A stretch of DNA of 7,104 bases from Pseudomonadota bacterium (GTDB lineage Bacteria > Pseudomonadota > Gammaproteobacteria > Acidiferrobacterales > Sulfurifustaceae), in contig CP070641.1 of NCBI GenBank assembly GCA_020354085.1, forward strand, positions 425,491 through 432,594, given 5' to 3'. The notes beneath the pieces are model-generated. The model was not told the DNA's origin, did not search any database, and was given only the letters and a program-made list of their open reading frames with translations. Positions 1 through 5,075 of this stretch are shown piece by piece (within the stretch, counting starts at the first letter, position 1; each line of letters starts with the position of its first letter). Position numbers and translations under genes: made by a program.

Positions 1-1
1 T

Positions 2-673
2 GTTCACGCATTGGTTTTTCATCGACTCGCGCATCGTTTGTGGCGCTGGCGCTTGCGATGGCTGGGGCGGGTTGTTTCGCAAATCGCGCGCTGGCTGACG
101 GGGATCGAGATTCATCCGGGCGCCAAGATTGGTCGTCGCTTCTTCATCGACCACGGCATGGGTGTGGTGATCGGTGAGACTGCTGAGATCGGTGACGACT
201 GCACTCTGTACCACGGCGTAACCTTGGGCGGTACGACGTGGCGCAAGGAAAAACGTCATCCGACCTTGGGCAACAATGTGGTCATTGGCGCCGGCGCCAA
301 GGTGCTCGGTCCGATTACCGTCGGGGACGGTGCGCGGGTGGGTTCCAATTCTGTCGTGGTCAAAGACGTACCGCCTGGCGCCACGGTGGTGGGCATCCCC
401 GGACATGTCGTTCGGCCGCGCGATGATTCCCGAAGCGCGCAACGCAAGGCGATGGCAGAACGAATCGGCTTTGACGCCTACGGGCAAACGCCGGGCATGT
501 CTGACCCGATCGCTCACGCGATCGACTGCATGCTGGATCATATGCACCAGGTCGATAAGCGATTGAGAGTCTTGTCGACGGCGTTGGACAAGGCGGGAAT
601 CAAGGTGGATTTGGATATTCCGGAACTGGACGTGGCGAATCTGGAGGACCAGCGGACAGAACGAACGAAATAA
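2..673 (+). CDS. cysE: Serine O-acetyltransferase (5'-truncated by window edge)
   Basis: CysE transfers an acetyl group from acetyl-CoA to L-serine. The O-acetylserine formed is the direct precursor of cysteine, which the downstream desulfurases use as sulfur donor. The frame is open from base 2 (V-H-A-L-V-F-H-R), and family members have more N-terminal helical sequence, so the true start lies before the window; the TTG at 11 is not a convincing start. Left-handed beta-helix hexapeptide repeats run from about 110 to 410 (IHPGAKIG, VVIGETAEIG, VVIGAGAKVLG, ARVGSNSVV). The DHGMG motif carries the catalytic histidine (codon 152-154). The position of the E. coli catalytic Asp143 is Glu (GIEIHPG), which I recall from Pseudomonas/Azotobacter CysE. 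The tail after GIPGHVV is about 85 residues and ends in RTERTK, without the terminal Ile that E. coli CysE uses to bind CysK. Identification is firm; only the start is unknown. Confidence 0.95.
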   Translation, partial: VHALVFHRLAHRLWRWRLRWLGRVVSQIARWLTGIEIHPGAKIGRRFFIDHGMGVVIGETAEIGDDCTLYHGVTLGGTTWRKEKRHPTLGNNVVIGAGAKVLGPITVGDGARVGSNSVVVKDVPPGATVVGIPGHVVRPRDDSRSAQRKAMAERIGFDAYGQTPGMSDPIAHAIDCMLDHMHQVDKRLRVLSTALDKAGIKVDLDIPELDVANLEDQRTERTK

Positions 674-697
674 TAGTTGACTGATCTAATAAGGTAT
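673..697 (+). promoter_or_regulatory. IscR type 1 binding site (operator of the isc operon)
   Basis: This 25-bp imperfect palindrome begins ATAGTTGACT and ends AATAAGGTAT. I compared it by eye with the E. coli type 1 IscR consensus as I remember it (ATASYYGACT, RWWWY, AGTCRRSTAT). It fits at 22 of 25 positions, failing only at positions 14, 17 and 19. It covers the -35 hexamer and most of the spacer of the predicted promoter, where bound [2Fe-2S]-IscR would block RNA polymerase. It starts on the last base of the cysE stop codon. That IscR represses its own operon this way is established in E. coli; binding here is inferred. Confidence 0.85.
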
Positions 698-705
698 GAG
701 AATAT
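677..705 (+). promoter_or_regulatory. Sigma-70-type promoter of the isc operon
   Basis: The -35 element TTGACT (677-682) matches the consensus at 5 of 6 positions. After a 17-bp spacer comes a weak -10, GAATAT (700-705, 3 of 6), preceded by TG at 697-698, which gives an extended -10 (TGaGAATAT). Transcription would start near 711-713 and leave an iscR leader of about 35 nt. The overlap with the IscR site supports the assignment. The -10 is the least certain part. Confidence 0.7.
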
Positions 706-746
706 GGGGGAATTATCTCAACCCTATTCAAGCCGAGTACCGAGCC

Positions 747-1202
747 ATGAAACTGACTACCAAGGGACGTTACGCCGTAACAGCGATGCTGGATCTGGCG
801 CTGCACTACGATAAAGGCGCCACGACATTGGCTGATATCGCCCGTCGTCAGGGCATCTCCCTGTCTTACCTGGAACAGCTGTTCGCCAAACTGCGTCGCA
901 GCGGTCTGGTCGATAGCGTGCGTGGTCCAGGCGGCGGTTACAACCTCGCGATGGACCCGGCAAAGATCTCGGTAGCCGAGATCATCGTAGCCATCAACGA
1001 AAACATCGATGCGCGCCGCTGTGGAGGCGACAAGAATTGCGATGGCGATGACGAGTGCTTGACGCACCAGTTGTGGGAAGACCTGAGCAATCGCATCTAC
1101 GAGTTCCTGAGCGGAATTTCGTTGGCCGACCTGGTTGCGCGCCCACACGTGCAGGAAGTGGCAAATCGCCAGCGCGGGCGCTTGCAGGCGGCCGCCCACT
1201 AA
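747..1202 (+). CDS. iscR: Iron-sulfur cluster assembly transcriptional regulator IscR
   Basis: IscR is an Rrf2-family winged-helix regulator that senses the cell's Fe-S supply. With a [2Fe-2S] cluster it represses the isc operon at type 1 sites; in E. coli the apo form still acts at type 2 sites. This 151-residue protein opens MKLTTKGRYAVTAMLDLALH, like E. coli IscR. It has the DNA-reading helix region ISLSYLEQLFAKLR (37-50) and the wing SVRGPGGGY (57-65). The cluster ligands fall at the E. coli positions: Cys92, Cys98, Cys104 and His107 (RCGGDKNC, DECLTH). An in-frame ATG at 696 would add 17 residues but lies inside the operator and upstream of the predicted transcript start, so 747 is preferred. 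The ribosome site is weak (CCGAG, 733-737). The E. coli protein is about 11 residues longer at its poorly conserved C-terminus. Confidence 0.97.
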   Translation: MKLTTKGRYAVTAMLDLALHYDKGATTLADIARRQGISLSYLEQLFAKLRRSGLVDSVRGPGGGYNLAMDPAKISVAEIIVAINENIDARRCGGDKNCDGDDECLTHQLWEDLSNRIYEFLSGISLADLVARPHVQEVANRQRGRLQAAAH

Positions 1203-1212
1203 GTCTTTCGCG

Positions 1213-1226
1213 CGCTTCGCCAAGCG
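1213..1226 (+). other. Small hairpin just downstream of iscR
   Basis: The arms CGCTT (1213-1217) and AAGCG (1222-1226) are perfectly complementary around a four-base CGCC loop, ten bases after the iscR stop. GTTTCC follows but no T-run, so it is not a standard intrinsic terminator. In E. coli, structure in the iscR-iscS intergenic RNA protects the iscR message when the rest of the transcript is degraded. A similar role here is inference; a five-pair stem can also occur by chance. Confidence 0.35.
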
Positions 1227-1256
1227 GTTTCCGGATCACGGTTGCAGCCCTCACCT

Positions 1257-2405
1257 ATGCCCGTGTATTTCGATCACAACGCGACCACGCCGCTCGATCC
1301 GCGCGTCCTCGAGACCATGCTGCCGTTTCTGCGCGAGCAATTCGGCAACCCGTCGAGTATCCATCGCTTGGGCCGCGCGGCGCGTAGCGCCATCGACACG
1401 GCGCGCGAGCAGGTCGCCGACTTGCTCGATGCGCATCCACAGGAGGTCGTCTTCACCAGCGGAGGCACTGAAGCCAATAACCTGGCAATCCGTGGTTTCG
1501 CTGCGCGCTGTGAACCCGCTCGAATGTTACTCGGGGCGACCGAGCATGCTTCCGTGAGCAACGCAGCCGAGTCATTGGTTGCGGACGGTTGGCGGGTGGA
1601 GCGTGTTCCAGTTGACGGTGAGGGACGGATACAAGGCGAGGCCTTGGCGCGACTGTTGGCCGGGCCGGTCGCGCTGGTCTCCATCATGGCCGCCAATAAC
1701 GAGACCGGCGTCGTGCAAGACATCCGCGCAGTCGCGGAAAAGGCGCGCGCCGTTGGGGCGGTGGCGCACACAGATGCGGTTCAGGCGGCCGGGAAAATAG
1801 CGGTCAGTTTCCGCGCCTCGGGTGTTCAGCTTATGTCGGTGTCCGCCCATAAAATAAACGGTCCCAAGGGTGTCGGCGCCTTGATCGCGGACAAGGCAGT
1901 CGATTTGGAACCGGCCTTGTATGGTGGTGGTCAAGAACAGGGTCGCCGGTCGGGAACTGAAAATGTCGCCGGTATCGTGGGTTTCGGGGCCGCGGCCGCG
2001 TTGGCAAAGGCGGCGCTCGCTGACTATGCGGCGGCCACCGCGCAACTGCGGGCGCGTTTGGAATCGAGTCTACGGGCAATTGGCGGTATCGAGGTGTTTT
2101 CGGCACGCGCCGAGCGTCTGCCCAATACGATTTGCTTTGCCGCCCACGGTGTCGATGGTGAGACCTTGCTCTTGCAGCTGGATCGGGCTGCATTCGCGGC
2201 ATCCAGCGGATCGGCCTGTGGCAGCGGTAGAGCGGAGCCGAACCCGGTGCTTCTCAGCATGGGAGTGGCAGCGGAACTGGCCCGCGGATCGATGCGTGTG
2301 AGTCTTGGGGCAGGAAATACGGTGGCCCAGGTGGACGCATTTGTCGCCGCTTTGGTTCAGGCGTTACACAAATTGCGCCCTGCGGTGCGAAGAGCCATGG
2401 CATGA
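1257..2405 (+). CDS. Second cysteine desulfurase, NifS/IscS family (paralogue between iscR and iscS)
   Basis: This PLP enzyme should convert cysteine to alanine and leave a persulfide on an active-site cysteine. Numbered from ATG 1257 (382 residues), all expected residues are present: His97 (EHASV), Asp173 and Gln176 (HTDAVQAAGK), Ser196/His198/Lys199 (SAHK, Lys being the PLP Schiff-base residue), RSGTEN, and catalytic Cys321 in SSGSACGSGRAEP, a loop of the same length as in IscS (group I). The N-terminus PVYFDHNATTP is typical. It differs from IscS in having GGGQEQGRRSGT for GGGHERGMRSGT, in its loop sequence, and in lacking the conserved C-terminal segment LSPLWEMYKEGVDLN, so its acceptor may differ. 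No Shine-Dalgarno is evident. A TTG at 1242 would add five residues, but ATG 1257 fits the family start. Three of 13 Ile codons are ATA, against none in iscS. The family is certain; the specific role is unknown. Confidence 0.93.
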   Translation: MPVYFDHNATTPLDPRVLETMLPFLREQFGNPSSIHRLGRAARSAIDTAREQVADLLDAHPQEVVFTSGGTEANNLAIRGFAARCEPARMLLGATEHASVSNAAESLVADGWRVERVPVDGEGRIQGEALARLLAGPVALVSIMAANNETGVVQDIRAVAEKARAVGAVAHTDAVQAAGKIAVSFRASGVQLMSVSAHKINGPKGVGALIADKAVDLEPALYGGGQEQGRRSGTENVAGIVGFGAAAALAKAALADYAAATAQLRARLESSLRAIGGIEVFSARAERLPNTICFAAHGVDGETLLLQLDRAAFAASSGSACGSGRAEPNPVLLSMGVAAELARGSMRVSLGAGNTVAQVDAFVAALVQALHKLRPAVRRAMA

Positions 2406-2441
2406 TGGACCCGGGGAGAGAGCGCAAGTCACACTGGATGT

Positions 2442-2450
2442 AGGACGAGA
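2442..2450 (+). promoter_or_regulatory. Ribosome binding site of iscS
   Basis: AGGACGAGA lies immediately upstream of ATG 2453 and offers partial Shine-Dalgarno pairing at normal spacing. It fixes the iscS start, and the preceding desulfurase gene has no comparable site. Confidence 0.6.
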
Positions 2451-2452
2451 AG

Positions 2453-3667
2453 ATGACAAAACCGATTTATCTGGACTATTCAGCGACCACACCGGTCGAT
2501 CCGCGTGTGGCGGAAAAGCTCTGTAGCCACTTGACCACCGACGGCGAGTTTGGCAACCCCGCCTCGCGTTCCCACAGTTTCGGCTGGAAGGCGGAAGCCG
2601 CGGTCGAAGAAGCGCGCGCCCATGTGGCAGCGCTAATTGGCGCCGATCCAAAGGAAATCGTCTGGACCTCCGGGGCGACCGAGGCCGACAATCTTGCCAT
2701 CAAAGGCGTAGCGGAATTCTATGGCAAGAAAGGCAAACACATCGTTACTTGTAAGACCGAGCATAAGGCGGTACTGGATACCTGCCGGCAGCTGGAACGC
2801 AAGGGCTTTGAGGTGACCTATCTCGACCCGGCGCCCAATGGGCTGTTGGATATCAAGACAATTGAGGCGGCGATTCGTCCCGATACCGTGCTGGTGTCGG
2901 TGATGCACGTCAATAACGAAATCGGTGTGATCCAAGATATCGGCGCCATCGGCAAACTGACGCGCGCCAAGGGCGTATTGTTTCATAGCGACGCGGCACA
3001 AAGCGCGGGTAAGGTCCCGATCGACGTCAACACGATGAACATCGACCTGTTGTCCCTGTCGGCGCACAAGATCTACGGCCCCAAAGGGATCGGGGCGCTC
3101 TATGTGCGGCGTAAACCGCGCGTGCGCATCGAGGCGCAGATGCATGGCGGCGGGCACGAGCGCGGGATGCGCTCCGGCACGCTCGCAACGCATCAATGCG
3201 TCGGAATGGGCGAGGCCTATCGGATTGCCAAGCTCGAGATGGCCGCTGAAAATGAGCGCATCCGCATGTTGCGTGACCGCCTCCTTGCCGAGTTGCGTGA
3301 CATGGAAGAGGTTTACATCAACGGGGATATGGAGCAGCGTGTCGCCGGTAATCTGAACGTGAGCTTCAATTTCGTCGAAGGCGAGTCGCTAATCATGGCG
3401 CTCAAGGACATCGCCGTATCGTCCGGTTCGGCCTGCACTTCAGCAAGCCTTGAGCCGTCTTACGTGTTGCGGGCACTGGGACGCAATGATGAATTGGCGC
3501 ACAGCTCCATTCGTTTCACGATCGGGCGTTTTACCACGCAAGAGGACATCGACTACACCGCCAAGCTGGTGAAGAACAAAGTGGCGAAGCTGCGCGAACT
3601 GTCGCCGTTGTGGGAAATGTATAAAGAGGGTGTGGACTTGAATAAGGTTCAATGGGCCGCACATTAG
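2453..3667 (+). CDS. iscS: Cysteine desulfurase IscS
   Basis: IscS is the main cytosolic sulfur donor. It takes sulfur from cysteine as a persulfide and passes it to IscU for cluster assembly; in E. coli it also supplies TusA, ThiI and other partners. The protein has 404 residues, the same as E. coli IscS, with the same numbering: His104, Asp180, Gln183, Lys206 (SAHK, PLP-binding) and catalytic Cys328 in SSGSACTSASLEPSYVLRALG read as one loop (group I). The ending SPLWEMYKEGVDLN is the conserved C-terminal segment near the IscU docking surface. Start MTKPIYLDYSATTPVDPRV matches the family and has a ribosome site before it. It lies 47 bp after the extra desulfurase and 40 bp before iscU. No ATA isoleucine codons were found. 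The assignment is secure. Confidence 0.99.
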   Translation: MTKPIYLDYSATTPVDPRVAEKLCSHLTTDGEFGNPASRSHSFGWKAEAAVEEARAHVAALIGADPKEIVWTSGATEADNLAIKGVAEFYGKKGKHIVTCKTEHKAVLDTCRQLERKGFEVTYLDPAPNGLLDIKTIEAAIRPDTVLVSVMHVNNEIGVIQDIGAIGKLTRAKGVLFHSDAAQSAGKVPIDVNTMNIDLLSLSAHKIYGPKGIGALYVRRKPRVRIEAQMHGGGHERGMRSGTLATHQCVGMGEAYRIAKLEMAAENERIRMLRDRLLAELRDMEEVYINGDMEQRVAGNLNVSFNFVEGESLIMALKDIAVSSGSACTSASLEPSYVLRALGRNDELAHSSIRFTIGRFTTQEDIDYTAKLVKNKVAKLRELSPLWEMYKEGVDLNKVQWAAH

Positions 3668-3695
3668 GTTGGAACAGAAAAGGTATTAGCGAGTT

Positions 3696-3700
3696 AGGAG
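3696..3700 (+). promoter_or_regulatory. Strong Shine-Dalgarno of iscU
   Basis: AGGAG is seven bases from ATG 3708. It is the best ribosome binding site in the window, consistent with a need for abundant scaffold protein. Confidence 0.8.
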
Positions 3701-3707
3701 AAACGCC

Positions 3708-4106
3708 ATGGCATACAGTGACAAAGTTCTGGATCACTACGAGAATCCGCGCAACGTTGGGTCGCTGGACAAGAGCGATCCGAACGTGGGTACCGGCATG
3801 GTCGGCGCGCCGGCGTGCGGCGACGTGATGAAACTGCAGATCCGTGTCAATGAGCAAGGCGTCATTCAGGACGCCAAATTCAAGACCTACGGTTGTGGCA
3901 GTGCAATCGCGTCGAGCTCCTTGCTTACCGAGTGGGTGAAGGGTAAGACCCTTGACGAAGCGGCGCAGATCAAGAACACGCAGATCGCCGAAGAGCTCGC
4001 GCTACCGCCGGTAAAGATTCACTGCTCGGTATTGGCAGAGGACGCGATCAAGGCCGCGATCAGTGACCTGCAAAGCAAGAAGAAACAGGACGCCGACGCG
4101 GCGTAA
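3708..4106 (+). CDS. iscU: Fe-S cluster assembly scaffold IscU
   Basis: IscU is the scaffold on which sulfur from IscS and iron are joined into [2Fe-2S] and [4Fe-4S] clusters, which are then handed on with help from HscA/HscB. All functional positions match E. coli numbering: Cys37 and Asp39 (GAPACGDV), Cys63 (YGCGSAIASSS), His105 and Cys106 (KIHCSVLAEDAI). The LPPVK motif at residues 99-103 is the sequence bound by the chaperone HscA, whose gene lies downstream. At 132 residues it is four longer than the E. coli protein, because of a tail ending KKKQDADAA. The tail codons form a perfect hairpin over the stop. IscU-type rather than SufU or NifU: single domain, LPPVK present, and no insertion. 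Confidence 0.99.
   Translation: MAYSDKVLDHYENPRNVGSLDKSDPNVGTGMVGAPACGDVMKLQIRVNEQGVIQDAKFKTYGCGSAIASSSLLTEWVKGKTLDEAAQIKNTQIAEELALPPVKIHCSVLAEDAIKAAISDLQSKKKQDADAA
4090..4104 (+). other. Perfect GC hairpin at the end of iscU
   Basis: ACGCCG (4090-4095) pairs perfectly with CGGCGT (4099-4104) around the triplet ACG, a six-pair stem that ends on the first base of the TAA stop. AAATCT follows, so the T-run of an intrinsic terminator is missing. It could stabilise the 3' end of an iscU segment after processing, or slow exonucleases. Part of the pattern may simply reflect the Asp-Ala-Asp-Ala-Ala codons in GC-rich DNA. Confidence 0.4.
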
Positions 4107-4130
4107 ATCTCGCAACAGGTTTTTGGAACA

Positions 4131-4135
4131 AGAGG
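4131..4135 (+). promoter_or_regulatory. Ribosome binding site of iscA
   Basis: AGAGG is seven bases from ATG 4143 but only four from the overlapping GTG at 4140, which favours the ATG. It lies in the loop of a possible seven-pair stem (4111-4117 with 4136-4142, one G-U pair). Confidence 0.55.
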
Positions 4136-4142
4136 TGTTGTG

Positions 4143-4466
4143 ATGGCTGTAACGTTAACCGCGAATGCTGCCGAGCGCGTGCGGGCGTCGCTCGCCAAGC
4201 GCGGGCGGGGAGAGGGCTTGCGCCTGGGCGTGCGGAATTCCGGCTGCTCCGGGAAGGCCTATGTGGTCGAGTACGCCGACCGCATCGAGCCGGAGGATCA
4301 GGTATACGAGTCGCACGGCGTCAAGCTGATCGTCGATCCCAAGAGTCTGGTCTTTCTCGACGGGACCGAACTCGACTACACGCGCGAAGGACTCAACGAG
4401 GGGTTTAAGTTCAGTAACCCCAATGTCAAGAACAGCTGCGGGTGCGGCGAAAGCTTTAACGTCTGA
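4143..4466 (+). CDS. iscA: A-type Fe-S carrier protein IscA
   Basis: IscA receives clusters or iron and delivers Fe-S clusters, notably [4Fe-4S], to target proteins. From ATG 4143 it has 107 residues, the same as E. coli IscA, and keeps the three ligand cysteines at the same positions: Cys35 (NSGCSGKAY), Cys99 and Cys101 (SCGCGESFNV at the C-terminus). LRLGVRNSGCSG and EGLNEGFKFSNPNVK are family hallmarks; the latter resembles IscA more than ErpA or SufA. A GTG at 4140 gives one extra Met, but length and ribosome-site spacing favour 4143. It lies 36 bp after iscU and 14 bp before the proposed hscB start. Confidence 0.97.
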   Translation: MAVTLTANAAERVRASLAKRGRGEGLRLGVRNSGCSGKAYVVEYADRIEPEDQVYESHGVKLIVDPKSLVFLDGTELDYTREGLNEGFKFSNPNVKNSCGCGESFNV

Positions 4467-4467
4467 C

Positions 4468-4494
4468 GCGGGCCGCCGCGGTGTTGGGGCCCGC
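4468..4494 (+). other. GC-only inverted repeat enclosing the hscB start codon
   Basis: GCGGGCC (4468-4474) and GGCCCGC (4488-4494) are perfect complements, seven pairs all G-C, around a 13-base loop (4475-4487). The loop holds the proposed GTG (4481) and TTG (4484) starts of hscB. The stem begins two bases after the iscA stop. No T-run follows, so it does not look like a terminator. It may make hscB translation depend on ribosomes arriving from iscA. Confidence 0.45.
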
Positions 4495-5020
4495 TAGCCA
4501 CAAGAACTATTTCGAGCTGTTCGAGTTACCGATCGGCTTCGCCATCGATACCATGGTGCTCGGGGCGCGCTATCGTGAGCTCGCGCGCCGAGTCCACCCC
4601 GATCGTTTCGCGCATGCGTCTGACCAAGAGCGTCGTCTAGCAATGCAGTGGACCACGTTGCTAAACGAGGCCTTCCAAACGCTGCAGGACCCCATACGCC
4701 GTGGCCAGTATCTGCTGTCGCTCAGCGGCGTCGCGACCCTCGACGACACCGATACCCAGATGGATCCTGACTTCCTGATGGAGCAAATGGAGCTACGGGA
4801 GCAACTGGAGGCCGCGCGCTCTGACACGGCGTGGCGTGAGCGTCTCGCAGCGCTGAGCGCGGAAACGAGGCAGCGCATGCAAAGCAAGACGCAGGAATTT
4901 CAGCAAGCGCTCGAGCAGGGCGAGCCCGGACGCGCGCGGGCCACGAATGCCATCAGGGAGATGCAGTTTCTGGCTAAGATGGAACGCGAAATTGGCGAAT
5001 TGGAAGAGGAACTCGAATAA
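4481..5020 (+). CDS. hscB: Fe-S co-chaperone HscB (J-domain protein)
   Basis: HscB binds IscU, brings it to HscA and stimulates HscA's ATPase. The 179-residue protein has an N-terminal J domain (about 9-82) with the essential HPD motif at residues 39-41 (RRVHPDRF). A linker is followed by a C-terminal three-helix bundle that binds IscU: FLMEQMELREQLE (98-110) and AIREMQFLAKMEREIGELEEEL (157-178) match conserved stretches of E. coli HscB (171 residues). The start is uncertain. The frame has no ATG before codon 25, which falls inside the J domain, so it must start at a non-ATG codon; GTG 4481, 14 bp after iscA, is most likely and TTG 4484 is possible. There is no Shine-Dalgarno, which suggests coupling to iscA. 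The family call is secure; the exact start is not. Confidence 0.95.
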   Translation: MLGPASHKNYFELFELPIGFAIDTMVLGARYRELARRVHPDRFAHASDQERRLAMQWTTLLNEAFQTLQDPIRRGQYLLSLSGVATLDDTDTQMDPDFLMEQMELREQLEAARSDTAWRERLAALSAETRQRMQSKTQEFQQALEQGEPGRARATNAIREMQFLAKMEREIGELEEELE

Positions 5021-5075
5021 CATTTCGCGCCGCCGCCCGCCGAGGCAGGCGTGACGCAGGTTTCAAGCACGAGCA

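Noticed and set aside
701..728. Imperfect inverted repeat AATATGGG / CCCTATT considered as a second IscR site or leader hairpin
   Set aside because: It needs a bulge, does not fit the type 1 consensus in either arm, and overlaps the -10 element so would be only partly transcribed.
696..746. Extended IscR start at ATG 696
   Set aside because: It lies inside the IscR operator and upstream of the predicted transcription start; the added residues have no match in IscR, while ATG 747 gives the conserved MKLTTKGRYAV start and ligand numbering identical to E. coli.
600..1223. Antisense open frame (207 codons) across the cysE end, promoter and iscR
   Set aside because: It spans the promoter/operator and two well-supported sense genes; no family resemblance seen in the translation.
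2633..3196. Long antisense open frame (187 codons) opposite iscS
   Set aside because: Opposite a highly conserved gene in GC-rich DNA; composition is Arg/His-rich shadow sequence with no recognisable domain or ribosome site.
3668..3707. Possible internal promoter between iscS and iscU (TTGGAA and TATTAG)
   Set aside because: The hexamers are only about nine bases apart, far too close for a sigma-70 promoter.
5038..5051. Short CGCC/GGCG hairpin between hscB and hscA
   Set aside because: Only four pairs in very GC-rich sequence, expected by chance, and no T-run to suggest a terminator.
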